In this document: in pieces, positions 35,529 through 49,071 of the stretch
Numbering within the stretch: position 1 is the stretch's first letter
Layout of the letters: the number at the start of each line of letters is the position of its first letter
Assembly: GCA_020698575.1 (NCBI GenBank)
Contig: CM036247.1
Location: 25,830,431-25,894,430 of the forward strand
Length of the DNA: 64,000 nt
Source: Bostrychus sinensis
Lineage: Eukaryota > Chordata > Actinopteri > Gobiiformes > Eleotridae
Direction: 5' to 3'
Translations under genes and position numbers: made by a program
The notes under the pieces: generated by a model
The model's database searches: none
Told to the model about the DNA's origin: nothing
The model's input: only the letters and a program-made list of their open reading frames with translations

Positions 35529-38500
35529 TTAGGGCACCAAGAGCAACAGCGCTGGTAAGAAGGTGAGGAAGACAGAGGACATCAAAGCAGGAGCAAATCC
35601 AAAAATGCTGTAATGGGAAGAACACAATTTCACTTTCATATTATAATACAGTACGTACATTGTTTTTATTCCTGTTTAAAGTCAGCATCTGAGGCCACTG
35701 TTCTAAAAGTATCTGGTTTCATTGTTATAGTTGGACCTGTTTAACAATGAGTAAAATAGTTATATACTTTAATTATGTTCCTTTTCATAAGGTGTTATTT
35801 TACTGTAAGTCACACTCACGTTCTCATGCTTATTCACACAAAGGCCTCACCTCTAAAGGAGCCAAAGGCCTCAGTATTGTTACAATCATATGTAGACAGT
35901 AGTCTGTTCAAGTGCAATTGGAGTTACCTGTACAGTCGAGTTTAGTACAAGGTCACTCTGTCAATGTGACTTCAAAGATTGGCATTACTGTGACAAATTA
36001 TTTACTACTTTGCCTTTTTTTACACTCTCGGCAGCTCTGCAGGCCCCAGGAATTCAACAGAGACACTGCACACATTTTAAAATGGGTCATCATTACAATG
36101 TATGACCCTAAAATCTAATTGCAAAAAATACATAAATAAAAATATTTCAGTCACAAGATTCTGTTTCCTGTGAACCATTTGTAAGTAGAGCAGTTATTTA
36201 AACTACACTGCAGTGAACATAATGTGAAGAATGTGAGCTCTCCTACAGAATGTACAGTATACAAACTGGTTATAAAGGTGGACTATTATTCTGAGAGAGA
36301 CCCTACAGGGATCATGGACTCAAACAGTATCAGTGTCCTGTTTGTCAACAGCACTTCCAAGCTTCACCTACTTCTTACTATAAACTCCCTGGTTATACTA
36401 ACAGTGTTTACTACATACATTTAGCCACATCTGATTGGGAAGTAGATACCAGGTATCATAGTACCAGGTTTTGCCCACATTGATGTAATAGTTCAAGTGT
36501 GTATTATGCAAATTACCTTTTGTCTGTTGTTGCTGTAGTCTTTCCATGAGTTGTAGGAGTTTCAAAGATTGTAGATGTTGGTTTATTGGTCTTCGGTGTT
36601 GTTGGATAAGCTTTTGGTGTTGTTGAAGTACTTTTGGGTGTTGTGGTCTTCGGTGTTGTTGGATAAGCTTTTGGTGTTGTTGAAGTACTTTTGGGTGTTG
36701 TGGTCTTTGGTGTTGTTGGATAAGCTTTTGGTGTTGTTGAAGTACTTTTGGGTGTTGTGGTCTTCGGTGTTGTTGGATAAGCTTTTGGTGTTGTTGAAGT
36801 ACTTTTCGGTGTTGTGGTCTTTGGTGTTGTTGGATAAACTTTTGGTGTTGTTGAAGTACTTTTGGGTGTTGTGGTCTTCGGTGTTGTTGGATAAGCTTTT
36901 GGTGTTGTTGAAGTACTTTTCGGTGTTGTGGTCTTTGGTGTTGTTGGATAAGCTTTTGGTGTTGTTGAAGTACTTTTCGGTGTTGTGGTCTTTGGTGTTG
37001 TTGGATAAGCTTTTGGTGTTGTTGAAGTACTTTTCGGTGTTGTGGTCTTTGGTGTTGTTGGATAAACTTTTGGTGTTGTTGAAGTACTTTTCGGTGTTGT
37101 GGTCTTTGGTGTTGTTGGATAAGCTTTTGGTGTTGTTGAAGTACTTTTGGGTGTTGTGGTCTTCGGTGTTGTTGAAGTACTTTTCGGTGTTGTGGTCTTC
37201 GGTGTTGTTGGATGAGTTTTTGGTGTGGTCTCTACAGGTGCATCTGTTGTTGTTCCAGGTGCATTAGATGTAGGAGTCACGTGGGTGGTGTTTGAGATTC
37301 TGACGAAGACAAAAGATGATACATAACAAAATTAACCAACAGTGTAAAAGTAAAAATAATTGTCTTACCGGGGATAACATGGTCCTTGGTCTTGATCTGT
37401 TGGAGGGTATGTGATGACTGCCGGCTGTGGCTCAGGACATGGTAGAGTCGATCCATTGACAACAGGAGTGAGATCTAGCAAAGTTAAATTAAAGTTTTAG
37501 TTATGGGAACTGCTCCAATAATAAAGAAAGTAAAATCAGATGCCTGCCTCTAAAGCTGAAAGTAAAAATGGCACTGTTTGCCTTGAAGATGTCTCTGTAA
37601 TTCACTTGTTGCCTGGTGAATACAGAGCCAGTTAATGGACCATAGTAGACTTTTTGATTGTTTTCATCCACAAAAGAATTTCCTGTTTTACGAGGATTAT
37701 CCCAATTGGAGCTCCCTATTCACAGAAATAACAGAAGTGAGTGTTATTGCAATACATATATTTGTGAGGATTTTGCATTTGTGTACAACTTACCACTGGT
37801 GAAAATGACTTGCTTGGACATCTGCAGCTGAGTGTCAGGACTTTGATCTACAAATTGTAAAACTACCTGTCTTCTTGGGACGGGCCATTCAAGCTGATCA
37901 TCATAGTCACCAGACAACATCTGCACAAATATTGCCTCTGAACCTGTATCGAAGACTATTGCCCCAAATCTGTAGACATAGCCTTCTTTAGAATGTTGTG
38001 GTGGGGTATAGTACACATTTGTCTTTCCTGAACGTTGGTTGAAGTCATTAATCTGCAGTGTTACATGTGGACACTCAAGCTCTGACAGGTTAATGTCATC
38101 AATTGAGAAGCCGCCTGTGGAATTTCCTGCTCCTTTTCGAACCTCAAACTCCACCTGGAAGGACTTTGTCGCATTCAGAGAAACATGGTGGAGCTGCCAA
38201 TGAGAAGTTGTTTGACCTGAAAAATGTTTTACATTGGAAAAAAAATAGTAAAGGTTATAACAATAATAATAATAATAAAAAAATAATAATAATAATACGG
38301 CAGTATGCAGTGCCGGTAGCAGGGTTAGTGGGCGAATGGCTCTAACAAGTGAGCAGTAGTAGCTACATTAGCACACATGACATACCAGTTATCTGTCCAG
38401 CCAGACGGTGCTGTCCTGTGAAATCGTTCTCATTCTGAAACTCTCTGATCCAGATGTTGAGCTGGTCTGATACACTTCCACTGTGGAAATAGTAGAACTG

Positions 38501-40686
38501 CAGACACTGGACATGGCACTCTCTGTTGGGGGTCATCCTCTTGGTCTCCAGCCAGGCTGAGTCTCCTTGCTGTCCGGACGCTGTGCTTACATGCATAAAG
38601 TAACTCGGGCCTACACCTGTGATTTGAGAACTTGTCATTAACAAAACAACTAACTAAGAAGTCATATTTAGATAATTACTGTATCTTACTTTGCATAGTA
38701 GCGTTTAGACTGGTGTGGTCAAAGGAAGGACCTCCTGTAGCTTGTGACACAATTTCCCAGTCATTTGACACACTTGAACAGTTGGTCATTTCACACACTG
38801 TTCCATCAGAAAAGCTACAGTGCATATGTAATAAAACGGTGGAGTCTGTCAAAATGACATTTATGTTTCAATCCAATCATTTATGTAATAATTTGATTTA
38901 GTTTAAGACCAGCCAGCACATTGACACTTACTGCATTTATAGAGAAGATTCAGCTCCTTAATGTCAATGGGACTCAGTTCATATCTTTGACCAATAATGT
39001 CCTGGTACGCAGGGTCTTTGGTAGTAATTGTTGGCCCATTGCCATTACTGAAAAAATCTTTACCATAGTGCATCACTGACCAATAGTCATATGGGGTTCC
39101 ATGTGTGGTGCTGACATCTGCAGTAACCTTTCGAAAGTTATGCTCTTGACCTAAAAGACATGCATGAAACTTACTCTAAGCCCTAAATATATGATAGATA
39201 TATACTGAAGAAATGAAATGCAACCTTCAACAACGTTCTCCAAATGAATGGTAACATAATTATCTCTGTCATATCTGGACTGTTCATGGTAGAAGCCAAG
39301 AGCATGGAGGAACTCATGTTCAACAACGCTAAGATCGTCACAGTTTTGTCCAATGGAGAGTTCCTGTCCATTTTGTCTTGATTGACCGATGTATGACCAA
39401 CAACTTCAAAGAAAAGTTATTATATAAAATGTGATTTGCTCAGACAGAGGTCATTACAAAACTCAGTACATACCCAGACAGTTTTTGCACAGTGATGTAG
39501 TAATCCTCACTCTCCCTCGGTTTAAAGTCAATGCATGACTTCAGTCTGTACTGGTCAAAGGCTTTCAGGATGACACCTTTTGCATTCAGGTCTATCATCA
39601 TCATGTTGGTTCAAAAGAAGATTGTTAAGATAAAACCAAATGTAAAACAAAACCGATGAAGATCAAATTTTATACACAATTATCACAGTATATCAAACTT
39701 ACCTAGGTCATTCTCCAAAACGTATGGGACAGGAGAATTCCAAAGTAAAGTCTCAGAAATAATGGTACTCCTTTCAGTGTTTCCTACCTAAAGAGTGCAA
39801 GATAATAAAGTTAGCTGTTAATGATTGTTAAATCATTTCTCTTTTTTTCATTAAATGCTGCACTCACAGTTTTAATATCATCCACCATTTGATCTAAAAG
39901 AAATAGAAAAAAAAAATCATCAAAATCTCTTCATTTACAGTCAAGAATTTTCAATGTCAATATTTACTTTCGTTTATTTCTGCAATGCTCTTCTCTTCAC
40001 CAACAACTGTAACAGAAACACACAATAGCCAGTTATTTATTGGAAATGTATGACACTGCAGAATTATATCTGTATCGATCTAAACTGGAGATATCAATGT
40101 TTTCAGTTATTTCATATTTTCATGTCCAAATTAGACATTCTGTGTGTAAAATGTGAACACAGTTCCAAAAACAAAAACTGACTATTGGATGGAACCAGGT
40201 TTAAAATTCTTGATTCATTTTGTCGACATGTTACATAAGAATGCTCTTACAGAGAGGGTTTTGGATATTATTTTGTCTTTCAGTAAACTAGCGTTAAAAT
40301 ATCAGATTTTGCCTTGTGAAACGATTAATAAATCAGGCTAAGAATTACACATCAACAAATGTAAAAGCCTTCAAAATATTGTTACTAGACTGGAAAATTT
40401 GGTGCTTGTAGTTGCTACTGAAGTGGAGATTTGCAACATGGAAAACCTCACAATTGGAAAAAAATAAATAAAAAATTATAGTGTTGCATCTTAAATGTAA
40501 TGCCAACACAGAAAAGTGCTTACCTACTATTTCTGGTATTTCCTGTAAAACACAAATTATTGCATTGTCAATGTTTTGATGCTGACATTTCTATCAAAAG
40601 TGTAATAGAAAAATGCCACATACTTGTGTTTGAGCACCTGCTGCCATAACAGCCAAGGCCACAGTGAGAATAATGTAGCCATTCAT
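35529..40686 (-). CDS. Meprin-like metalloprotease, copy C, with long mucin-like stalk (VNTR)
   Basis: Fifteen coding exons, 897 codons plus stop: 40686-40624, 40542-40524, 40006-39968, 39893-39868, 39787-39703, 39591-39474, 39403-39225, 39150-38932, 38845-38690, 38616-38386, 38216-37794, 37715-37548, 37474-37369, 37299-36517, 35607-35529. All splice sites are standard except the GC donor after the MATH exon, as in its sisters. Catalytic motif HEFLHALGFYHEQSRYDRD and Met-turn SVMHY are intact. The stalk exon is 783 nt against 111 nt in A, B and D, because ten 57-bp repeats plus a partial one insert 224 residues rich in Thr, Pro, Ser and Lys, predicted to be O-glycosylated and to hold the protease away from the membrane. 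The 5' half is most like copy B; unlike B, all catalytic residues and donors are intact. Confidence 0.9.
36595..37200 (-). repeat. 57-bp coding minisatellite in the stalk exon of copy C
   Basis: Ten full 57-bp units (36595-37164) and one 36-bp partial unit (37165-37200). Each unit encodes the 19-residue period STSTTPKAYPTTPKTTTPK, with Val replacing Ala in two units. Two co-varying sequence types are interleaved (TTTGGG...CTTC and TTTCGG...CTTT on the plus strand), a sign of unit duplication and conversion. Every unit is a multiple of three, so the frame is kept. Confidence 0.95.
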
Positions 40687-40820
40687 CTGTAAATTACAGA
40701 ACCAAAGGAAAAAACAGGATCAAAAATTAACAGTAAACAAACAACTAAAATGTATTCCACTGTTATATTGTTATTGAAGAAAAATGTACAATTTGTTTCT
40801 TACCTCTGTTAACTTTGAGG

Positions 40821-40940
40821 ACTCTCACTCATCCAGGCAAATTGGTTCAGTTTCAGAATTGAGAAAGCCTTTTGGATCAGAGGTGAAATGCCTTCTACGT
40901 TGAAAAACCAAGTCTAGATGACTACTTTTTAACCTTTTGT
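40821..40940. repeat. ~120-bp insertion in the 5' UTR exon of copy C
   Basis: Same insertion as at 19551-19670 in copy B, absent from copies A and D. Confidence 0.6.
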
Positions 40941-41239
40941 TGCTCCCTCATCTGAGGATGACTGCAAAATGACTACAAACAGGTGCACCGTTTTAAGATA
41001 TTAGGAACCCACATTGAAAAAGACACGTGACTTCATTTCCAGCATTCCTCAAACTATTGTCTTGGTGATCAGAACACACGCAAGATTTGCTGGCATGTTT
41101 TTGTTTATTCCTGTTCTGCCAGCTGAAGTGGATTTCTTCATGTAACATAATGAAAAGTTTTTTTTTCATGGCTGATGTATTATAGAGCAGTAATATCACC
41201 TGGAGCACACGTACCTCTGCACGTCTCTGCATTCAGACA

Positions 41240-41707
41240 GTGAACTGGAGTAACACTAAAACCAAATCATTTGTCCCTTTCTCGTGAGGTTTCCTGAAAG
41301 TTCCATGTAAATCCACCTTTAACATTTCCAGTTAGGTTAGTAACAGACAGAATTGAATTGCATTTCCTAGATCCAGACAGTGATTTTGATCTACACCAAA
41401 GTATAAACAGTTCTTCCTTGGCCCATTACTGACATTTATTGAACATTTCATGCAAAAACACTATAACAGCTACTTTTAAACAAGCAAACCAAGAAAAGGG
41501 AAGCCACGTGACATATGCATTTCAAAGCCATGCATACAGACAAACTTATTGTAGGGACCAGTCTCATTTTGTGGTAATCTTGTAGTCATTTTAAATATAA
41601 CTATGGTAAGTGAAAGCTCTGGCAATTTTGTCCAGGGACTAAACCAGTTAAACATTAAACATTTTCAGTGAAGAACCATTATCTTCTCTCTGAAATGAGC
41701 AAAAGTC

Positions 41708-41796
<89 letters not shown>

Positions 41797-42653
41797 GTAG
41801 TCAAAAAAGACCACCACTGATTTTTTGTTAACAAGATGTTTAGCCCAGCCACCTGAGAGTCCTCTTATTCCTCTGGTTGCAGACCCTCCTTGTATGTGAG
41901 CATGTGATTGGCTTAAAATTGGCTTCACAAACTAAATGTTCCAAACTGTAAAACCAGTTATTCTAAAAGTATGCTATTTATGGATAGATAAATAAACTTC
42001 TGAATACTTGCTCAGGTCATGTCAGGGTTTATAAAACCATGCTAAATATGCTATGCTATGGAGCAATGCAGGTTTCAGACTAATGTGACTAAATATTATA
42101 CATAACATATAGTCATTGTATTATCTTTAAATTTGTAATTAACACTATGCTAGTAGTTTAATGATAGTGGTGAAATAATGACCCCTAGCCATTTAAGTGC
42201 TTATGTCATTCACCAAAATTTCCTCCTGTGACTCACTGAAATGGAATGCATCTAGTGACATTTACCATAAAAGTATCTTTCTTATCTCATGCTGTAAATC
42301 ATACGCAATGAGATTGCAGCTTCTTTTTTTTAATGGACACCTGTCCAGACACAGACCATAATTTAGTTCTGATTACACTAAAATACGTTTTTACAATGCA
42401 TCAACATAAAGTTCCTTTTATATAAAGTGCATTAGAAAAAAACACAACATCTGAAAATGAAATTACTGTCATTCAAATCTGACAGTTTAGTCCCTCCACC
42501 AAAACACAGAAAAGTCAATTGTCATGTACACACCACCATGATTATACATACATCTCTCTTCATAACCAACTAAACAATAAGTTAAATGGTGGGAAACGTT
42601 GTTTAGAGGTGCTCAATTACTAAGGCTGGGTCTGCCCAAGTTCAAGCTGTTCT
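41240..42653. other. 5' flank of copy C, no gene seen
   Basis: Includes a block shared with A and D flanks (41295-41345, 41815-41955) that copy B lacks, and an (AT)n tract. Confidence 0.6.
41711..41792. repeat. (AT)n microsatellite
   Basis: About 82 bases of uninterrupted AT dinucleotides, found only in unit C. Confidence 0.95.
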
Positions 42654-44658
42654 TCAAGGTAGCAAAAGCAGGAGAGTCGTCAGGAAGGTGAGGAAGGCCG
42701 AAGACACTAAACCAGGAGCAAAACCAAAAATGCTACAGCAGAAAGAAAACAATGGTGACTTCAAAACGGTCTACTTTTAGTTGATCATCCATATGATTAC
42801 AAAATACAATATGATTTGTATTAAATCAACAGTCTTTGAGAATGCAGAGACAAAAGCACATTTCTTTTGTCAAACCTTATCATGATTATGGGAAAAGGGC
42901 TGAATGTAGACAATAGAATACCTGTCATCAGTTGTTGTTTCAGGAGTGGTTGTTGTAGGTGGTGCAAAGCTGGTGGTTTGGAATCTGCACAAAAAAACAC
43001 TGCTAGTACCAGACGTATGTCAGTTATATATCAGACCCCCTCTAAAATGAGATGCTGCATTTCAAGGGGCATTCCATTAATAAATTCTAAATTCTAAATT
43101 AGAATATGTGGAAAAATCAGGTTATTATCGTGTGGCCTCGACTTGATCTAAAATGTGACACACTGGTGGTTTGGTTATTACTGGTTATGGTTAGTGGGCT
43201 TGACTACTCTCATAGATTGAGACAACTGTATTTCCTGTTGTCTGGTTCTTGTGCACAGTGATTCAAAAGAACAACTTGTACAGATTCAAAAGTTGATCGC
43301 ATTTCTATTTTTCAGGATAATAAGAAAAAAGTCTGAACATAGACAATGACAATACCTGTCACCAGTGGTCATTTCAGGAGTTGTTGTCATACCTGGGGTA
43401 GTTATTGTGAGTGGTGCAAAGGTGGTGGTTCCGAATCTGGGCAAAAAAGTTCACTTGTAACATGTTTCCTACAATCGCTAATACCTGCTGCACATCACTT
43501 AATTTGAATTGTGTGGAAAAGTCATGTTATTTTAATGAAAACACATTAGCGAAATATTTCAAGCATTATTTTAATTGTAACAATTGTGGTTTACAGTAAA
43601 CCTCAATATCTCACAAAAAATTTTAATCTTACACTTTTACTTTATTATCATAATCGTCATAATTGTTACATTCAGGGACGGCTGGTATCAATGGGCTAGG
43701 TGGGCTAAGCCCTCCCTGTCATTTTCAAAGACAAAAGGTGCTTAGTTTTTATAGCAAATTATTATATCATTTTAAATATTCTTATATGTGTCTTATATGA
43801 GATTCTAATCTTCCATTGTATTGGCTTCATGCTCGCTTTTTGTTTGTTTGTTTGTTGTTCTTTTGCCTCAAAGAATGAAAAAAGGGCTATTTTTAATTAG
43901 CCCAAGAACCGCACAGTGCATTACGTTAGTGTGGTGATTGACAGGAGAGAGTCCCGCCCCTGCTCATTACTGCAGCATTAGGGGCAAATTTTTGTTAGCC
44001 CAGAAATCTGAATTTGTCCAATCACAGAGCAATGAAGTCTTTTTTTTTTTTCTTTTTTTTTTGAGTGATGACTGCAGTAATAACAAGCTATCATGACTGA
44101 AGTTGTTTATTAAGAATAATCTGCAGTAGATTGCTTGTGCAACTTCACATGAGTTTTATGGCCTGGTTTAAAGACTAACACTTACCTTGTTTCTGTTTGA
44201 CACATTCAATGGGACACAGACTGCTTAAAAGTCCCACTTGTCACAGAAGAGACAGCGACTGAGCTGGGGATGACGATGAACTATGTATGTGATTGAATGA
44301 CATTGTGTCTTTGCGCAGCTGTATTTACAAAACTAAAAGCACACAGAGATATGCAGTGAAATTGTGCTGATAGCACAAAGATTTTAAGCTTTCAGTCTTT
44401 GTTTCACGAATTTACATGCAGAAATCACAGAGATATGATTTTGTTTAAGCTTTAAAAATGTTTATGAGGCATAAATAAAAGAATTGTCGCATACACATAT
44501 GAGAGGTTAAGGGGAATTAGACTTCCCATTAAAAAAAAGTCCAATCATAAGATTATAATGACAAAAATATTTTCATCTTGAACAGATACATTTCTTGAAA
44601 AGAGTCTGTCAGTTGCCCTCTACAAATAGTGCCTCCGGACAATGTCTTCTCTTGATGT

Positions 44659-45092
44659 GTGCATAATCTTTGGGATGTGCTGAAGACTTTGTGCAGTGGT
44701 GCGACTCTCCCATCATCAATACAAGACCTTGGCAAAAAATGTATGCAACGCTGGACGGAAATAAATGTTGTGACATTGCAGGAGCTCATTGAAACGATGC
44801 CACAGAGAACGCATGCCGTAATCAAAGCTAAAGGTCCAACAAAATACTAGTGTGTGACTTGGGCAGGCATTCACTCCAGCACATCCCACAGATTCTCAGT
44901 GGGGTCAAGGTGTGGACTCTGTGGTGGCCAGTCCATGTCTGAAAATGATGTCTCATGCTTCCTGAACCACTCTTTCACATTTTGAGCTCGATGAATCCTG
45001 GCATTGTCATCTTGGAATAAGCCCGTGCCATCAAAATCCATTGCTGAAGTAACCTGGTCATTCAGTATATGGAGGGAGTCAGCTGACCTCAT
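44659..45092. mobile_element. Tc1-like transposase remnant with internal inversion (unit C)
   Basis: Same head-to-head structure as 22510-22943: C-terminal part on plus (44659-44850), QDDNARIH...NLWDVLE part on minus (45092-44871). Confidence 0.8.
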
Positions 45093-45119
45093 TCTTTGGG
45101 CACTTGAAGTTGCTGAACC

Positions 45120-46890
45120 CAGACCTGACCAACTGCAGGGAGGCTCTCACCTATTTACTTAGTTAAATCCAGGTGGCGTGTTAAGCAGAGTGTGTTATTT
45201 GGTGTTTGAGCTTGTAGTAATTTCCAACAAGCAAAATCTTGTTTAAGGCCACTACAATCCTAGAGTCGGGCCTGTACAGTACAGTATTACTGGTTTTGTG
45301 ACTTGTACAGTCAGTTTCCCATAAGTCATTCTTCGCAAGTACAATTTTAGCACATCAGCAGTTTCTTTAAATGGGAGCTATCTGTGAAGGAGATCTCTGC
45401 CAGCTGGTTTAGGCAGTTTCCTCTGCCTGCTGTTGTCGTCAGTGTCACACCACAGAGAGTCAACAGAGAGGGGAACCACAGCTAAAGCTGGGGGCACACT
45501 ACAGGACTTTCCCGACCGGTTTCAGCAGATTTTGTTCTGACGACTGAAAGACATTATTCTATTGTCATTAAATGACTGCACCAGTGACTGTTTCAGTTTT
45601 ATTAAGTGCAGTTTCTGTGGCAAAGTAGATACGAATCCTCGCATTTGATGCTATCAGCCAATTAAATCTACAGATTTAGAAACATGGAACAGTTTGACTG
45701 TGACTGAGATAGACGGTGGCGAAATGGGAGATAGACAGATGTAGAAAGGAACACAGGTCAGCTCTAAACCCCTGTGTCTTCTATGTTCTCAGTCAGAAAC
45801 CATTATTAAAGCATTTTAATTTTATAACTATTTATTTGATATAAGAAAGAAGTCAGCCTTTTTTATTTTATTATTTCATTAATGTTAGGAAAATGTCATT
45901 GCCATATTATACAGTTCTACTGAATTTACACTGATTTTGATGTAACTTCAATGCTTTTTCAAGGCACAAAATCACATTGCGATATTCTGTACTTTTGCTC
46001 GAGAAAATTTTCATAATTTGGACCTCAGTGAATTTTAATTTGTGACCCCTGATATAAAACATATTTAACAATAGAGTCAATGTAAATGAGGTGTAACTGA
46101 ACTGGTCTCTTTCTGAACTTCTGTAGGAACAATATGAACATTTATCTGTCAGACAGATTCTGAATCTGAGATATCACAGTCACAGATGAGAAAATGCCAC
46201 TTCTTTCTTTAGAGTTTGTTTTAGCTGTCTGCCAGTACTTACATGGCCAGATTAAAATTCAAAAAACAATAAAGCTCTTTTTATGTTTCCAAAAGTAACA
46301 CCTTATTGAACTGAAGTATAAATCCACAAAAGCAACTGAGAAGATGGCATACATTTGTTGTATTTAGCTAAATTTTTATTGCTTTTATTTATAACTCATA
46401 ATTATTACCATCCTCCAAAAACAGATAAAGTATAATAGCAGTGCATCTAACAGAAGCAGCCTAAAATAAAATACAGTAATATTATTAGTGATAAAAGACA
46501 CAGTTGGTCTGTCTGGAGGGAGACGCTCAGAGGGAGGGGCCTGTACAACTTCCACACTTGCACATGCTGCTAAAAACAGTCTACTTTCTGATTCTGATAC
46601 TAACCTCTCCTCCTCGCTCCTCTCTCGTGTGTGTGCGTGCGTGCGTGTGTGTTGTCCAGCCATGTACTGTCATTGGGCACCCAGTTTGGAGAAAGATACA
46701 TGAATAAGGACACTCCCCCACTGCCACTACTGCATCTATTAAGCAGAGTGAGAGCAAAGTTGATTCTTTTGATCACTCTTTAGTTTCTCCAAACTGGTGC
46801 ACTGACATCTGCAGGACAAACTGCAGAATGCATCTACTGTCTCACTCAGAGCAGTCTTACTGTGACAGACCGACTACTATATTCTTTTCA
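45120..46890. other. Spacer shared with unit B, no gene recognised
   Basis: Counterpart of 22980-24780; small indels, e.g. near 46548-46560 and 45930. No exon supported. Confidence 0.4.
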
Positions 46891-47148
46891 TTTTGCAGGA
46901 CTACTACCAAAGCTGAGCCACCTCCAAATTCATTATGTTATAGTTTTATTTTTGATTTGCTAATTAAGATTATACAGGAATTATACAGTATATTTAGCAT
47001 CATTTGCCCCTGTCTCATGAATGCATGCTGTATATCACATTTAATGGTGTACTTTATGTAGCATGGATAAAGGTCTGTATATTTCTGTAAATCTGTATAT
47101 CTCTATATTTCATTTTGAATCCTTACTATAAATAATGATATTTTGCAG

Positions 47149-47402
47149 GACTACTAAATTAACTCATCCACCCCAAACCACAAAGGACAAAAGGTATGTT
47201 GTTTATTGTTAAAATTAAATTAAGCTTAAACTCATAGTCTTGTGCTTATATAGAAATAGAGACATATAGTCAGAGGAGTAATAAGTGACTAACCTGTTAG
47301 TTGTGTGTTATTGCTCTCACTAGCATTTTTGGTGTCGCTCCAAGCAAGATTTCTTCTCCTGTCCTCATAATCCTGGCAATTTTGATGCTTTACATGCAAT
47401 AA
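47149..47402 (+). pseudogene. Inverted 3' end of a third meprin-like gene (unit C)
   Basis: Counterpart of 25750-26003: stalk exon 47149-47193 (TTKLTHPPQTTKDK) and 79-nt tail exon 47324-47402 (SIFGVAPSKISSPVLIILAI..., stop overlapping CAATAAAG). Unit C lacks the 710-bp repeat found upstream in unit B. No point change disrupts either exon. Confidence 0.75.
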
Positions 47403-48108
47403 AGTCTGAACCTAAGGCATGCATAGAACTATGAAAGTAGTTTTGTGTCTTTTTAAGTAAAGAAGATATGTATATGATGAATGTAACAAGGTTTTGGTAT
47501 TTACATTTGAAGAATTGCATTTTTACATTAAATTGTTGTGTTATAAGTATGTAGAAATTGATATAAAAATGAAGCTGAAAAACCACATAAATCTTCTAGC
47601 AACGTTTTTATGAGGCGTTACTGTTTTACTGTTGTAGCAGTTTGATGTTTAGCTATGTAGCTGGCGCTTCATCCAATCACCTCCAAATATCCTACTGAAA
47701 GTCCCTCCCCTTTAGATGCATTTTCAACAAGAGGCGTTTTGCCAGGTTTTTGCATTAGAGCAGAGGTCGTTAATAGGCGGACCGCGGTCCAAATCCGGAC
47801 CCAGATGCCCTTTTTTTTATTTTCTGTTTTATATTGTTGATATTTAGTTTAACAACAACAACAACGTGGTCTGCTTCGGTTTCCTCCACGTGCTCCGGTT
47901 TCCCCTACCACTAAAAACATGTACAATAGGTCCCCCATGGGGCCAGGACTCCCCTGCAAAAGAGATTCTGAATCTCAGTGGAACTTTCCTGGTTAAATAA
48001 AGGTTAAATAAAACAATGACAATGTTTCCATGTAATTACTTTTCTACTTAAAAATGTGTTTTATTGTTAATTTCTGGCTGTTGTAATCTAAAGAGAGAAT
48101 GTCCTAAG

Positions 48109-48429
48109 GTAGGGGTCACCAACAAGGTGCCAACGAGCACCAGGCAGCCCTTCTGGAGCTTGTGAGGTGTCCACGAGGGATATTTATAAACAGTGACTAC
48201 TGCAGTGTTTTAGTCATAATTTATTTATTTTTAACTTGTTTTTATGTTTAATTACAAGATTATTTTTATAAACATTATCATTAATGCAAAGCAAACAATC
48301 AGACAATCCTAGTGTCATTTGAAAGGCATGTCAAGACTTTAATATAGAGGATTATTTTGCACGAGTAGCCCTCAGCACAAATTCTCATCTTTTGGGTAGC
48401 CCTCAAACCCAAAAAGGCTGGAGACCCCT
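48109..48429. mobile_element. hAT-type MITE (unit C)
   Basis: Ortholog of 26710-27030 with the same GTCCTAAG target duplication (48101-48108 and 48430-48437). Confidence 0.8.
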
Positions 48430-49071
48430 GTCCTAAGGGCTTCCAGGTGCCTGTTTTAAAATTTGGAGAGACTGGGTTAGTCAGATTCACAGTGGAGGAA
48501 AAAGTATTATTAAGTCTAAGACATGCATATGAATCTGTGAATCTATTATCTCTGACACAGACAGACAGTTTGAGAGTGTGATATGCATAACTATGGCTAA
48601 ATTTCATGAAGAAAATAGTATTTTGTATTTACATTGATTTCAGATTAAGAAATAATGAGTTAATTAAATATCCATATATTAACAGGTTATTCAATTAATT
48701 TTATATCAAGCCCTGTATTATATTGTCATTTATTGTTATCGTGATAAACACCAAAATACATTGTAATATAATTTTAAGCCCATATCGCCCATTCCTAGTG
48801 TCAGCTTACCTGTAAAGAATATATTGAACGCAGCATTTCCACCTTTCTTAAAGTCCTTGTGTCGGATTTCCTCTAATGTTGCAAAATACCAAAAGGCAAT
48901 CATGGGGCCATAGTAGACAGTCTGATTATTCTTATCAATGCAATAGTCTCCATGATCTTCAAGTTTGCCCCAAATGTAAGTGTTTGTGTGCAAATAAACT
49001 TATATAAACATGTTATAAGAACTTATAACAAACTTATATAAATTATTCTTTTAAATATAATTGAATTTTCA

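Larger units (their letters stand above)
42654..48993 (-). pseudogene. Decayed second meprin-like gene (C')
   Basis: Duplicate of B' with the same damaged design: MATH exon remnant (~48990-48811, DKNNQTVYYGP), stalk exons 43436-43356 and 42984-42922, and the 79-nt tail exon 42732-42654 (SIFGF start). The MAM-containing exons present in B' are missing because homology with unit B ends at 49071, where LINE sequence begins. About 150 bp near 42987-43210 are present here but not in unit B. Confidence 0.82.

Noticed and set aside
36595..37200. Array of regular direct repeats resembling a CRISPR array
   Set aside because: No spacers, the repeats are contiguous, in frame within an exon, and the host is a vertebrate.
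36575..37267. 230-codon plus-strand open frame with a regular LLVLLKYFWVLWSSVLLDK-type period
   Set aside because: It is the antisense of the Thr/Pro minisatellite; the repeat lacks stop codons on both strands by composition.
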